In this document: piece after piece, positions 51,908-62,026 of the stretch
How the letters are laid out: each line of letters begins with the position of its first letter
How positions within the stretch are numbered: the first letter of the stretch is position 1
Assembly (NCBI RefSeq): GCF_002298975.1
Contig: NZ_DBMV01000001.1
Coordinates: 1-64,000 of the forward strand
Direction: 5' to 3'
DNA from: Ralstonia sp. UBA689
Lineage (GTDB): Bacteria; Pseudomonadota; Gammaproteobacteria; Burkholderiales; Burkholderiaceae
DNA: 64,000 bases
Position numbers and translations under genes: made by a program
Notes under the pieces: generated by a model
What the model was told of the DNA's origin: nothing
The model's input: only the letters and a program-made list of their open reading frames with translations
Database searches by the model: none

Positions 51908-54259
51908 ATGGTTGAAATCGAAATCGATGGCAAGAAGGTCGAGGTTGCCGAAGGCAGCCTGGTGATGGAGGCGGCTCGCCAGGCGGGCACGTATATCCCT
52001 CACTTCTGCTATCACCGCAAACTGTCGGTCGCGGCCAACTGCCGGATGTGCCTGGTCGAGGTCGAGAAGGCGCCCAAGGCGCTGCCGGCCTGCGCCACGC
52101 CCGTCACCGCAGGCATGAAGGTCTTCACTGCCTCGGAGAAGGCCGTGAAGGCGCAGAAGTCCGTGATGGAATTCCTGCTGATCAACCACCCGCTGGATTG
52201 CCCGATCTGCGATCAGGGCGGCGAGTGCCAACTGCAGGATCTGGCTGTCGGCTACGGCAAGTCTGAATCGCGCTACAAGGAAGAGAAGCGCGTGGTGTTC
52301 CACAAGAATGTAGGGCCGCTGATCTCCATGGAAGAGATGACGCGCTGCATTCACTGCACGCGCTGCGTTCGTTTTGGCCAGGAAGTTGCTGGCGTGATGG
52401 AACTGGGCATGCTCAACCGTGGCGAGCATTCCGAGATCACCACGTTCGTCGGCCAGACGGTGGACTCCGAACTGTCGGGCAACATGATCGACCTGTGCCC
52501 GGTCGGTGCGCTGACCAGCAAGCCGTTCCGCTATTCGGCACGTACGTGGGAGTTGGCACGCCGCAAGTCGGTGTCGCCGCACGACGGCCTGGGCGCTAAC
52601 GTGATTGTCCAGACCAAGAACCAGCGCGTGATGCGCGTGCTGCCGCTGGAGAACGAGGCCATCAATGAATGCTGGCTGTCGGACAAGGATCGCTTTGCCT
52701 ATGAAGGCGTCAACAGCGACGACCGCCTGACCCAGCCGATGCTCAAGCAGGGCGGCCAGTGGAAGGCCGTCGACTGGACGACGGCGCTGGAATACGTTGC
52801 CAATGGCCTGAACGAAATCAAGCGCGACCATGGTGCCGAGCAGATCGGCGCGCTGGCCAGCCCGCACAGCACGCTGGAAGAACTCTTCCTGCTGCAAAAG
52901 CTGGTGCGCGGTATCGGCAGCGACAACGTTGATTTCCGTCTGCGCCAATCCGATTTTTCCGCCAAGCCGACGGGCGCTCCGTGGCTGGGTATGCCGATTG
53001 CTGAGGTGTCGCTGCTGCAGCGTGCGCTGGTGGTGGGCGCCTTCCTGCGCAAGGATCATCCGCTGCTGGCCGCGCGTCTGCGTCAAGCCGGCAAGAAAGG
53101 TTTGCAACTGAACGCGATCGGTGCCGGCGGCGAAGATATGCTGATGCCTGCCACGCAACTGCTGGGCGCGCCGTCACAGTGGCTGTCGTTGCTGTCGGAA
53201 GTGGCTGTGGCAGTGGCTGCTGCCAACAACATCGCGCGTCCGGCCGGCACCGATGGCATTGAAGCGGGCGAGATCGCCAAGCGCATTGCTGCGAGCTTGA
53301 CCTCGGGCGAACGCAAGGCTGTGTTCCTGGGCAATGCTGCCGTCGCGCATCCGCAATTCTCGAAGTTGCATGCGCTGGCCCAGTGGGTTGCGCAGCAGAC
53401 TGGCGCCGTGCTGGGCTTCCTGACAGAAGCAGCCAACACGGTCGGTGGTTACATCGCCGGCGCGTTGCCGCAGGGCAATGGCCTAGACGCCGCCGCCATG
53501 CTGGCGAAGCCGCGCCGCGCCTACGTGCTGCTGGGCGCCGAGCCGGAATTCGATACAGCCAACCCGCTGCAGGCTCGCGCTGCACTGGATCAGGCCGACA
53601 CCGTGATCGTGCTGGCGCCGTTCGCTTCGCGCGCCGCGCTGGAATACGCCGATGTGCTGCTGCCGACCGCGCCGTTCACGGAAACCTCGGGCACTTTTGT
53701 CAACTGCGAAGGCCTGCCCCAGAGCTTCAGCGGCGTCGTGCGCAGCCTGGGTGATTCGCGTCCGGCCTGGAAGGTGCTGCGCGTGTTGGGCAACCTGCTG
53801 AACGTGGGTGGCTTCGACTATGACACCTCGGAAGTGGTGCGTGACGAAGCGCTGGCCAAGCCGGTCGCCGAGCGTCTGTCGAATACGACGACGACACAGA
53901 CCAGCGCCCCGGCTGCGGCTGCTGCCGGCATTGAGCGCTTGGCCGACGTGCCGATCTACCACGCCGACCCGATCGTGCGCCGCGCTGGTTCGCTGCAACT
54001 GACTGCCGCTGCCCGCGCCGCAGTGCGCGCTGGCCTGCCAGCCGATCTGTTCGCGAAACTGGGTTTGGCCGACGGCGACGCCGTGCGCGTGACGCAGGGG
54101 CAGGGCAGCGTGGTGCTGCCGGCCGTGCTGGACCGCTCGCTGGCTTCCGGCGTGATCCGCGTACCGGCTGCCACCGAGGCATCGGCCCAACTGGGTGCAA
54201 TGTTCGGCGCGGTAAGCGTTGAGAGGGTTGAATCGTCCGCGCTGGCGGCTACGGTGTAA
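51908..54259 (+). CDS. nuoG: NADH-quinone oxidoreductase subunit G
   Basis: The 783-residue subunit has an N-terminal 2Fe-2S domain (FCYHRKLSVAANCRMC), a His/Cys-ligated 4Fe-4S segment (HPLDCPICDQGGECQLQD), a ferredoxin-type domain (MTRCIHCTRCVRFGQE) and a large molybdopterin-oxidoreductase-like domain that holds no cofactor. It starts 12 bases after nuoF. Confidence 0.96.
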   Translation: MVEIEIDGKKVEVAEGSLVMEAARQAGTYIPHFCYHRKLSVAANCRMCLVEVEKAPKALPACATPVTAGMKVFTASEKAVKAQKSVMEFLLINHPLDCPICDQGGECQLQDLAVGYGKSESRYKEEKRVVFHKNVGPLISMEEMTRCIHCTRCVRFGQEVAGVMELGMLNRGEHSEITTFVGQTVDSELSGNMIDLCPVGALTSKPFRYSARTWELARRKSVSPHDGLGANVIVQTKNQRVMRVLPLENEAINECWLSDKDRFAYEGVNSDDRLTQPMLKQGGQWKAVDWTTALEYVANGLNEIKRDHGAEQIGALASPHSTLEELFLLQKLVRGIGSDNVDFRLRQSDFSAKPTGAPWLGMPIAEVSLLQRALVVGAFLRKDHPLLAARLRQAGKKGLQLNAIGAGGEDMLMPATQLLGAPSQWLSLLSEVAVAVAAANNIARPAGTDGIEAGEIAKRIAASLTSGERKAVFLGNAAVAHPQFSKLHALAQWVAQQTGAVLGFLTEAANTVGGYIAGALPQGNGLDAAAMLAKPRRAYVLLGAEPEFDTANPLQARAALDQADTVIVLAPFASRAALEYADVLLPTAPFTETSGTFVNCEGLPQSFSGVVRSLGDSRPAWKVLRVLGNLLNVGGFDYDTSEVVRDEALAKPVAERLSNTTTTQTSAPAAAAAGIERLADVPIYHADPIVRRAGSLQLTAAARAAVRAGLPADLFAKLGLADGDAVRVTQGQGSVVLPAVLDRSLASGVIRVPAATEASAQLGAMFGAVSVERVESSALAATV

Positions 54260-54267
54260 GGGTCAAC

Positions 54268-55332
54268 ATGATCGAGTCGATTACTTCTTTCGGCACGGCG
54301 ACCTTCGGCGGCTGGTGGCCGCTGATCTGGACGCTGGTGCGTGCGGTCTGCATCATCCTGCCGCTGCTGCTGTGCGTGGCTTACCTGATCCTGTGGGAGC
54401 GTAAGCTGATTGGCTGGATGCACGTGCGTCTGGGCCCGAACCGCGTGGGCCCGTTCGGTCTGTTGCAGCCGATCGCCGACGTGCTCAAGCTGCTGCTCAA
54501 GGAAGTCATGGTGCCGAGCGCGGTCAGTCGTGGCATGTACATCATCGCGCCGCTGATGGTGCTGATGCCCGCTGTGGCGATCTGGGCGGTGGTGCCGTTC
54601 CAGGCCGAGGCCGTGGTGTCGAACATCAACGCAGGCCTGCTGTACGTGATGGCGATCAGTTCGGTGGGCGTGTATGGCGTGATCCTGGCCGGCTGGGCCT
54701 CGAACTCCAAGTACGCGTTCCTGGGTGCGATGCGCGCATCGGCACAGATGATCTCGTATGAAATTGCCATGGGCTTCGCGCTCGTGACGGTGTTGATGGT
54801 GACGGGCAGCCTGAACCTGTCGGACATCGTCAACTCGCAGAACCGAGGTGTCTTCGCCAATCACGGCATCAACATCCTGTCGTGGAACTGGCTGCCGCTG
54901 CTGCCGATGTTCGGTGTGTACTTCATCTCGGGCGTGGCTGAAACGAACCGCCACCCGTTCGACGTGGTGGAAGGCGAGTCGGAAATCGTGGCAGGCCACA
55001 TGATCGAGTATTCGGGCATGGCGTTCGCGCTGTTCTTCCTGGCCGAGTACATCAACATGATCGTCATCTCGGCGCTGACGGCAACGATGTTCCTGGGGGG
55101 CTGGGCGTCGCCGATCGATGCACCGGTGTTCAACTGGATTCCGGGCTTCTTCTGGCTGCTGATCAAGGTGTTCCTGCTGTTGTCGGTCTTCATCTGGCTG
55201 CGTGCATCGTTCCCGCGCTATCGCTATGACCAAATCATGCGCCTAGGCTGGAAGATCTTCATTCCGCTCACCGTGGGCTGGCTTATCGTCGTCGCCATCT
55301 GGATTGTGTCGCCGTGGAACATTTGGAAGTAA
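54268..55332 (+). CDS. nuoH: NADH-quinone oxidoreductase subunit H
   Basis: The 354-residue membrane subunit joins the peripheral and membrane arms and lines the quinone chamber. About eight helices and the loops WERKLIGWMHVRLGPNRVGPFGLLQPIAD and ETNRHPFDVVEGESEIVAGHMIEYSGM are typical. It starts eight bases after nuoG. Confidence 0.97.
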   Translation: MIESITSFGTATFGGWWPLIWTLVRAVCIILPLLLCVAYLILWERKLIGWMHVRLGPNRVGPFGLLQPIADVLKLLLKEVMVPSAVSRGMYIIAPLMVLMPAVAIWAVVPFQAEAVVSNINAGLLYVMAISSVGVYGVILAGWASNSKYAFLGAMRASAQMISYEIAMGFALVTVLMVTGSLNLSDIVNSQNRGVFANHGINILSWNWLPLLPMFGVYFISGVAETNRHPFDVVEGESEIVAGHMIEYSGMAFALFFLAEYINMIVISALTATMFLGGWASPIDAPVFNWIPGFFWLLIKVFLLLSVFIWLRASFPRYRYDQIMRLGWKIFIPLTVGWLIVVAIWIVSPWNIWK

Positions 55333-55352
55333 CGGGACAATAGGAAGCCACC

Positions 55353-55844
55353 ATGTTGCTTGCCATCAAGGAATTCTTTAACAGCCTGCTCCTGAAGGAA
55401 CTCTTCAAGGGGCTGGCGCTGACCGGGCGCTATCTGTTCGCGCGCAAGATCACCGTGCTCTTCCCGGAAGAGAAGACGCCGCTGTCGCCGCGTTTCCGTG
55501 GTCTGCACGCGCTGCGCCGTTATCCGAACGGCGAGGAGCGGTGCATCGCATGCAAGCTGTGCGAAGCCGTGTGCCCGGCCATGGCCATCACCATTGAGTC
55601 GGATCAGCGCGACGACGGCACGCGCCGCACCACGCGCTATGACATCGATCTGACCAAGTGCATTTTCTGCGGCTTCTGCGAAGAGGCCTGCCCGGTGGAC
55701 GCCATCGTCGAGACGCACATCCTGGAATATCACGGTGAGAAGCGCGGCGACCTGTACTTCACCAAGGACATGCTTCTGGCCGTGGGTGACCGCTTTGAGC
55801 CGGAAATCGCGGCCAACAAGGCGGCTGACGCGAAGTACCGCTGA
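55353..55844 (+). CDS. nuoI: NADH-quinone oxidoreductase subunit I
   Basis: The 163-residue subunit carries clusters N6a and N6b in two ferredoxin motifs, CIACKLCEAVCP and CIFCGFCEEACP, and begins with an amphipathic helix that rests on the membrane. Confidence 0.97.
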   Translation: MLLAIKEFFNSLLLKELFKGLALTGRYLFARKITVLFPEEKTPLSPRFRGLHALRRYPNGEERCIACKLCEAVCPAMAITIESDQRDDGTRRTTRYDIDLTKCIFCGFCEEACPVDAIVETHILEYHGEKRGDLYFTKDMLLAVGDRFEPEIAANKAADAKYR

Positions 55845-55851
55845 TTCAAGA

Positions 55852-55874
55852 CGCCCGCAGCGCAGGCTGTGGGC
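55852..55874 (+). repeat. Hairpin between nuoI and nuoJ
   Basis: CGCCCGCAG and CTGTGGGCG form a 9-bp stem with one G-U pair in the 146-base spacer, without a T tract. Together with the nuoD-nuoE hairpin it marks one of the two long gaps of the operon. Confidence 0.5.
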
Positions 55875-55990
55875 GGCGCAGTTGAAATTCCGGAAGGATA
55901 ACGGCTCCTCGTGAGCCAACCAGTTGCGTCGGCGCCATGCCGCTGCGGCTTTGGACAAGCGCGTGTCGCAAAACGGCCCGCGCCAGGATC

Positions 55991-56623
55991 ATGGAAATCA
56001 CGACGATCATCTTCTACTGTTTCGCGCTGGTGCTAGTGCTCTCGGCGCTGAAGGTCATCACCGCGAAGAACCCGGTGCACGCGGCGCTGTTCCTCGTGCT
56101 CTCGTTCTTTACCGCAGCGGCGATCTGGATGCTGCTCAAGGCGGAGTTTCTCGCCATCACGCTGGTGCTGGTCTACGTTGGGGCGGTGATGGTGCTGTTC
56201 CTGTTCGTGGTGATGATGATCGATATCGACATCGAGCACCTGCGGCGCGATTTCTGGACCTATGTGCCGATGGCGGCCTTCGTGGGCGTGGTCATCATCC
56301 TGGAAATGGCTGTCGTGCTGACCAAGACTTTCATGGGGCGTGTACAGCCCGTGCAAGCGCTGCCCAAGGGGTTCGACGGTCCGAACACGCAGGCGCTCGG
56401 CAAGCTGATCTACACCGATTACATCTACGCTTTTGAAGTGGCCGGCGCGGTGCTGCTGCTGGCGATCGTCGCGGCCGTGGCGCTGACCGCGCGCCGCCGC
56501 AAGGACACCAAGGCCCAGAAGGTGTCCGATCAGATCCGCGTGCAGCGCAAGGACCGCGTGCGCCTGGTTTCGATGCCGGCAGAAAAGTCGGCTGGCGCAG
56601 CCTCGGCTGAATCCAACGGCTGA
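55991..56623 (+). CDS. nuoJ: NADH-quinone oxidoreductase subunit J
   Basis: The 210-residue membrane subunit has five helices and the TM3 segment VLVYVGAVMVLFLFVVMMID with its pi-bulge region. The ATG at 55991 is chosen on family alignment; an in-frame start 54 bases earlier is less likely. The C-terminal ~50 residues are basic and hydrophilic. Confidence 0.95.
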   Translation: MEITTIIFYCFALVLVLSALKVITAKNPVHAALFLVLSFFTAAAIWMLLKAEFLAITLVLVYVGAVMVLFLFVVMMIDIDIEHLRRDFWTYVPMAAFVGVVIILEMAVVLTKTFMGRVQPVQALPKGFDGPNTQALGKLIYTDYIYAFEVAGAVLLLAIVAAVALTARRRKDTKAQKVSDQIRVQRKDRVRLVSMPAEKSAGAASAESNG

Positions 56624-56640
56624 GCCCCGGGAGAATCCAT

Positions 56641-56952
56641 ATGTCTTCGCTATCCCTTGCCCATTACCTCGTGCTCGGCGCAGTGCTGTTTGCCGTCAGC
56701 ATCGTCGGCATTTTCCTGAACCGCAAGAACGTCATCGTGCTGCTGATGGCAATCGAGTTGATGCTGCTTGCGGTCAATATGAACTTCGTCGCGTTTTCCC
56801 ATTACCTGGGTGACTTGGCGGGGCAGGTGTTCGTGTTTTTCATCCTGACGGTGGCCGCGGCGGAATCCGCGATCGGTCTCGCCATCCTGGTGGTGCTGTT
56901 CCGTAACCTGGACACCATCAACGTCGACGATCTGGACAGCCTCAAAGGCTGA
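56641..56952 (+). CDS. nuoK: NADH-quinone oxidoreductase subunit K
   Basis: The 103-residue subunit has three helices with the proton-path Glu residues in LLMAIELMLLAVNMNF and ILTVAAAESAIGLAILV. It lies 17 bases after nuoJ. Confidence 0.97.
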   Translation: MSSLSLAHYLVLGAVLFAVSIVGIFLNRKNVIVLLMAIELMLLAVNMNFVAFSHYLGDLAGQVFVFFILTVAAAESAIGLAILVVLFRNLDTINVDDLDSLKG

Positions 56953-56979
56953 TCGCCGCAACCACTGATAAGAAGCTCC

Positions 56980-59040
56980 ATGGCTACCACGCTCAATCCC
57001 AACCTGCTGCTGGCGATTCCGCTCGCGCCGCTGGCCGGCGCGGCGATCGCCGGGCTGTTCGGCACCAAGTTCTTCGGCGAGAAGATCGGCCGTACGGCAT
57101 CCCACAGCGTCACCATCCTCGGCGTTGCGATCGCCTTTGTCCTGTCGGCGCTGGTGCTGTCGGACGTCATGAACGGCGCCGGCTACAACGGCACCGTCTA
57201 TGAATGGATGACCGTCGGCTCGCTGAAGATGGAAGTCGGCTTCCTCATCGATTCGCTCACGGCGATGATGATGTGCGTGGTGACCTTCGTCTCGCTGATG
57301 GTGCACATCTACACCATCGGCTACATGCAGGAGGATGACGGCTACAACCGCTTCTTCGCGTACATCTCGCTGTTCACCTTCTCGATGTTGATGCTCGTGA
57401 TGAGCAACAACTTCCTGCAGCTCTTCTTCGGCTGGGAAGCGGTGGGCCTGGTGTCGTATCTGCTGATCGGTTTCTGGTTCAAGCGTCCGACGGCCATCTA
57501 CGCCAACATGAAGGCGTTCCTGGTCAACCGCGTAGGCGACTTTGGCTTCGTGCTCGGTATCGGTCTGCTGCTGGCCTATAGCGGCAGCCTGAGCTACGCT
57601 GACGTGTTCGCCGCCCGCGACAAGCTGGCTGCCATTGGCTTTCCGGGTACAGATTGGCACATGCTGACAGTCGCTTGCATCTGTCTGTTCATCGGTGCGA
57701 TGGGTAAGTCGGCACAGTTCCCGCTCCACGTGTGGCTGCCGGACTCAATGGAAGGCCCGACGCCGATTTCCGCGCTGATCCACGCCGCCACGATGGTGAC
57801 TGCCGGTATCTTCATGGTCGCACGCATGTCGCCGCTGTTCGAGCTGTCGGATACCGCGCTGTCGTTCGTGCTGATCATCGGCGCCATCACCGCGCTGTTC
57901 ATGGGCTTCCTGGGCATCATCCAGACCGACATCAAGCGGGTGGTGGCCTATTCGACGCTGTCGCAGCTCGGCTACATGACGGTCGCGCTGGGCGCTTCGG
58001 CCTACCAGGTGGCCGTGTTTCACCTGATGACGCACGCCTTCTTCAAGGCATTGCTGTTCCTGGGTGCTGGCTCGGTCATCATCGGCATGCACCACGATCA
58101 GGACATGCGCAACATGGGCGGTCTGCGCAAGTACATGCCGATCACGTGGTTGACGTCGCTGGTGGGTTCGCTGGCGCTGATCGGTACGCCATTCTTCTCG
58201 GGTTTCTACTCGAAGGATTCCATCATCGAGGCGGTGCGCGAATCGCGTCTGCCGGGCGCCGAGTTCGCATATTGGGCCGTGCTGGCCGGCGTGTTTGTGA
58301 CGGCGTTCTATTCGTTCCGCATGTACTTCCTCGTGTTCCATGGCGAAGAGCGCTTCGGCAAGGAAGACTCGCATCACGAAGGCAACCACGTGGACGAGGA
58401 AGAAACGGCCGATCATCACCATGGCCTGGCCCCGGGTCAGAAGCCGCACGAGTCGCCGTGGGTGGTGACGGTGCCGCTGGTGCTGCTGGCGATTCCGTCG
58501 GTCATCATTGGTGCGATGGCGATCCAGCCGATGCTGTTCGGCGAATTCTTCAAGCATGGCGTGGTCTTCACCAACGTCATCTTCAACGCCGAGAACCACG
58601 AAGCGATGAAGGTGCTGAGCGACGACTTCCAAGGCTGGGTCGAAATGGCGCTGCATGGCTTCACGTCGGCTCCGTTCATCCTGCTGACTGCTGGCGTGGT
58701 GCTGTCGTGGTTCTTCTACCTGAAGCGTCCTGACATTCCGGCGGCCATCGCCAAGCATTTCTCCGGCCTCTACACGCTGCTGGACAACAAGTACTACATG
58801 GACAAGATCAACGAGATCGTCTTTGCCAACGGTGCGGTCAAGTTTGGCCGCGGCTTGTGGAAGGGCGGCGATCAGGGTGTGATCGATGGCGTGATCGTCA
58901 ACGGCAGCGCGCGTCTGGTCGGGTGGTTTGCGAGCGTCGTGCGCCTGCTCCAGTCCGGTTACATCTATGACTATGCGTTCGCGATGATTGTCGGCACGGT
59001 TGCGCTGCTGACGTACTTCGTGTTCCTGGCGGGCAAATAA
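56980..59040 (+). CDS. nuoL: NADH-quinone oxidoreductase subunit L
   Basis: The 686-residue antiporter-like subunit has some 16 helices and the lateral helix at its C-terminus. The proton path residues are in FGWEAVGLVSYLLIGFWF and KSAQFPLHVWLPDSMEGPTPISALIHAATMV. A His-rich cytoplasmic loop (SHHEGNHVDEEETADHHHGL, near 465) is noticeable and probably not conserved. Confidence 0.97.
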   Translation: MATTLNPNLLLAIPLAPLAGAAIAGLFGTKFFGEKIGRTASHSVTILGVAIAFVLSALVLSDVMNGAGYNGTVYEWMTVGSLKMEVGFLIDSLTAMMMCVVTFVSLMVHIYTIGYMQEDDGYNRFFAYISLFTFSMLMLVMSNNFLQLFFGWEAVGLVSYLLIGFWFKRPTAIYANMKAFLVNRVGDFGFVLGIGLLLAYSGSLSYADVFAARDKLAAIGFPGTDWHMLTVACICLFIGAMGKSAQFPLHVWLPDSMEGPTPISALIHAATMVTAGIFMVARMSPLFELSDTALSFVLIIGAITALFMGFLGIIQTDIKRVVAYSTLSQLGYMTVALGASAYQVAVFHLMTHAFFKALLFLGAGSVIIGMHHDQDMRNMGGLRKYMPITWLTSLVGSLALIGTPFFSGFYSKDSIIEAVRESRLPGAEFAYWAVLAGVFVTAFYSFRMYFLVFHGEERFGKEDSHHEGNHVDEEETADHHHGLAPGQKPHESPWVVTVPLVLLAIPSVIIGAMAIQPMLFGEFFKHGVVFTNVIFNAENHEAMKVLSDDFQGWVEMALHGFTSAPFILLTAGVVLSWFFYLKRPDIPAAIAKHFSGLYTLLDNKYYMDKINEIVFANGAVKFGRGLWKGGDQGVIDGVIVNGSARLVGWFASVVRLLQSGYIYDYAFAMIVGTVALLTYFVFLAGK

Positions 59041-59052
59041 GGGATAACTAAA

Positions 59053-60519
59053 ATGGTTCTGTCTTTTGCGATCTGGCTGCCGATCTTTTTCGGCGTGCTG
59101 GTGTTGGCCTCGGGCTCAGACCGCAATCCCGGTTATGTCCGCTGGATGTCGCTGATCGGCTCGCTGGTCAGCTTCGTGATCACGCTGCCGCTCATCACGC
59201 GTTTCGACAAGACGACTGCAGCTATGCAGTTCGTCGAGAAGTCAAGCTGGATCGAGCGCTTCCACGTCAACTACTACCTGGGTGTCGACGGCATCTCGAT
59301 GTGGTTCGTGGTGCTGACGGCGTTCATCACGGTCATCGTGGTGATCTCGGCCTGGGAAGTGATCACCGAGCGCGTTGCGCAGTACATGGCGGCGTTCCTG
59401 ATTCTGTCCGGCCTCATGATCGGTGTGTTTGCGGCGCTCGACGGCCTGCTGTTCTATGTGTTCTTCGAAGCCACGCTGATCCCGATGTACATCATCATCG
59501 GCGTATGGGGTGGCCCAAACCGCGTGTACGCAGCCATCAAGTTCTTCCTGTACACGCTGCTGGGCTCGCTGCTGACGCTGGTTGCGTTGCTGTACCTGTA
59601 CTTCCATAGCGGTACGTTCGAGATCCTGCAGTGGCACCAGGTCAAGCTTTCGATGAACGAGCAGATTTTGCTGTTCATTGCCTTCCTCATGGCCTTCGCC
59701 GTGAAGGTGCCGATGTGGCCGGTGCATACCTGGCTGCCGGATGCCCACGTGGAAGCGCCGACCGGCGGTTCGGTGGTGCTGGCGGCCATCATGCTGAAGC
59801 TGGGCGCTTACGGCTTCCTGCGGTTCTCGCTGCCGATCGCGCCTGATGCGAGCCATAGCCTGTCGGCGTTCATCATCGCGATCTCGCTGATCGCTGTGAT
59901 CTACATCGGCCTGGTTGCGCTGGTGCAGGCCGACATGAAGAAGCTGGTCGCGTATTCATCGATCGCACACATGGGCTTCGTCACGCTGGGCTTCTTCATC
60001 TTCAACGAGATCGGCATTGAGGGCGGCATCGTTCAGATGATCTCGCACGGCTTCATCTCGAGCGCAATGTTCCTGTGCATCGGCGTGCTATACGACCGTG
60101 TGCACTCGCGCCAGATCGCCGATTACGGCGGTGTGGTGAACACGATGCCGAAATTCGCGGCGCTGTCGGTGTTCTTCGCGATGGCCAACTGCGGCCTGCC
60201 GGCCACCTCGGGTTTCGTGGGTGAATTCATGGTGATCCTGGGTTCGGTTCAGTTCAACTTCTGGATCGGTCTGCTGGCCGCCACCGCCCTGATCTTCGGC
60301 GCAGCGTATTCGCTGTGGATGGTCAAGCGCGTGATCTTTGGGGACGTGACGCACAAGCATGTGGCCGAGCTGCAAGACCTGAACGCCCGCGAGTTCTTCA
60401 TGCTGGGCGTGCTGGCGATCGCCACCCTGTACATGGGCTTGTATCCGAAGCCTTTCACCGATGTCATGCATGCGTCCGTGGTGAATCTCCTCACCCACGT
60501 GGCCCAGTCCAAGCTGTAA
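59053..60519 (+). CDS. nuoM: NADH-quinone oxidoreductase subunit M
   Basis: The 488-residue antiporter-like subunit has the helix-break segments FFEATLIPMYIIIGVWG and KVPMWPVHTWLPDAHVEAPTGGSVVLAAIMLKLGAYG with Glu and Lys residues for proton transfer. Twelve bases separate it from nuoL. Confidence 0.97.
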   Translation: MVLSFAIWLPIFFGVLVLASGSDRNPGYVRWMSLIGSLVSFVITLPLITRFDKTTAAMQFVEKSSWIERFHVNYYLGVDGISMWFVVLTAFITVIVVISAWEVITERVAQYMAAFLILSGLMIGVFAALDGLLFYVFFEATLIPMYIIIGVWGGPNRVYAAIKFFLYTLLGSLLTLVALLYLYFHSGTFEILQWHQVKLSMNEQILLFIAFLMAFAVKVPMWPVHTWLPDAHVEAPTGGSVVLAAIMLKLGAYGFLRFSLPIAPDASHSLSAFIIAISLIAVIYIGLVALVQADMKKLVAYSSIAHMGFVTLGFFIFNEIGIEGGIVQMISHGFISSAMFLCIGVLYDRVHSRQIADYGGVVNTMPKFAALSVFFAMANCGLPATSGFVGEFMVILGSVQFNFWIGLLAATALIFGAAYSLWMVKRVIFGDVTHKHVAELQDLNAREFFMLGVLAIATLYMGLYPKPFTDVMHASVVNLLTHVAQSKL

Positions 60520-60538
60520 GAGGGGAGTCGAAACGATC

Positions 60539-62011
60539 ATGCAAAACATGAATTGGGCGCCGTTGCTGCCGATCATCTTTCTGGCGCTGATGATCGCCGT
60601 GATCCAGATGGCGGACGTGTTCCGCAGCAAGGGCAGTGATAGCCCGGCTTACGGTCTGAGCCTGTTTGCCTCGCTGGCTCTGACGATCTGGTTTGCGGTA
60701 CAGGCTACGTCTGGCGAAACGCATTACGTCTTCAGCAATCTGGCGGTCTTCGATCCGATGGCGCAGATCCTGTCGTCGTTCTGCGCGCTGACCATGCTGG
60801 TGACGTTGGTGTATACGCGCCGCTATCTTGCCGACCGCGACATGTTCGGCGGCGACTTCTACATCCTCGCGCTGTTCACGCTGCTGGGCCAGATCGTGAT
60901 GATCTCTGGCAACAACTTCCTGACGCTGTACCTCGGACTGGAATTGTTGTCGCTGGCCTCGTACGCGCTGGTGGCGCTGCGCCGCCGCTCGAATGTGTCG
61001 TCGGAATCGGGCATGAAGTACTTTATCCTGGGTGCGCTGGCTTCTGGCCTGCTGCTGTATGGCATGTCGATGCTGTACGGCGCGACCGGCTCGCTGGACC
61101 TGGGCGAAGTGTTCCGAGCCATCAACACCGGCAACATCAACAAGACGATCCTGGTGTTCGGCGTGGTGTTCGTGGTGGCTGGCTTGGCCTTCAAGCTGGG
61201 CGTTGCTCCGTTCCACATGTGGGTGCCCGACGTGTATCAGGGCTCGCCGACGGCCGTCACGCTGCTGATTGCCGGTGCGCCGAAGGTGGCCGCATTCGCG
61301 ATGACGCTGCGCATCCTGGTCGAAGGCCTGCTGCCGTTGGCGTTCGACTGGCAGAACATGCTGATCGTGCTGGCGGTTGTCTCGCTGGCTATCGGCAATA
61401 TCACTGGCGTGGTGCAGACCAACTTCAAGCGCCTGCTGGCGTACTCGACGGTCTCGCACATGGGGTTCCTGCTGCTGGGCATGCTGTCGGGCGTGAGCGC
61501 CGGCAAGCCTGATCTGACCGCCCAGGCCTACAGCGCCTCGATGTTCTATGCCATCACCTACGTGCTGACCGCATTGGGCGCCTTCGGCATCATCCTGCTG
61601 CTGGCTCGCAAGGGTTATGAAGCGGAAGAGATTGCCGACCTGAAGGGCTTGTCGAAGAAGAGCCCGTGGTTTGCACTGCTGATGCTGTTCATGATGATGT
61701 CGCTGGCGGGTCTGCCGCCGACGGTGGGCTTCTACGCCAAGCTGTCGGTGTTGGGTGCGGTGGTGGATGCCGGCATGTCGTGGCTGGCCATCGTGGCAGT
61801 GCTGTTCTCACTGGTGGGCGCGTTCTACTACCTGCGCGTGGTGAAGGCCATGTACTTCGATACGCCGACCGACGAAGGCCCCGTGGAGGCTACCTTCGGC
61901 CTGCGCTCGCTGCTGTCGGTCAACGGCCTGCTGGTGCTCGTGCTGGGCATTTTCCCGGCCGGCCTGATGGCCATGTGCTACCAGGCGATCCGCCTGACGC
62001 TGGCCTCGTAA
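60539..62011 (+). CDS. nuoN: NADH-quinone oxidoreductase subunit N
   Basis: The 490-residue antiporter-like subunit has LGLELLSLASYALVAL and FKLGVAPFHMWVPDVYQGSPTAVTLLIAGAPKV with the usual Lys and Glu residues. It is the last structural gene of complex I and is followed by the DUF2818 gene 15 bases later. Confidence 0.97.
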   Translation: MQNMNWAPLLPIIFLALMIAVIQMADVFRSKGSDSPAYGLSLFASLALTIWFAVQATSGETHYVFSNLAVFDPMAQILSSFCALTMLVTLVYTRRYLADRDMFGGDFYILALFTLLGQIVMISGNNFLTLYLGLELLSLASYALVALRRRSNVSSESGMKYFILGALASGLLLYGMSMLYGATGSLDLGEVFRAINTGNINKTILVFGVVFVVAGLAFKLGVAPFHMWVPDVYQGSPTAVTLLIAGAPKVAAFAMTLRILVEGLLPLAFDWQNMLIVLAVVSLAIGNITGVVQTNFKRLLAYSTVSHMGFLLLGMLSGVSAGKPDLTAQAYSASMFYAITYVLTALGAFGIILLLARKGYEAEEIADLKGLSKKSPWFALLMLFMMMSLAGLPPTVGFYAKLSVLGAVVDAGMSWLAIVAVLFSLVGAFYYLRVVKAMYFDTPTDEGPVEATFGLRSLLSVNGLLVLVLGIFPAGLMAMCYQAIRLTLAS

Positions 62012-62026
62012 TCCGGCCGTCCCAAG

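Noticed and set aside
50102..53158. Open frame of over 1000 codons on the minus strand opposite nuoE-nuoF-nuoG
   Set aside because: It is a shadow of the GC-rich nuo coding frames, shows no domain and lies opposite certain genes.
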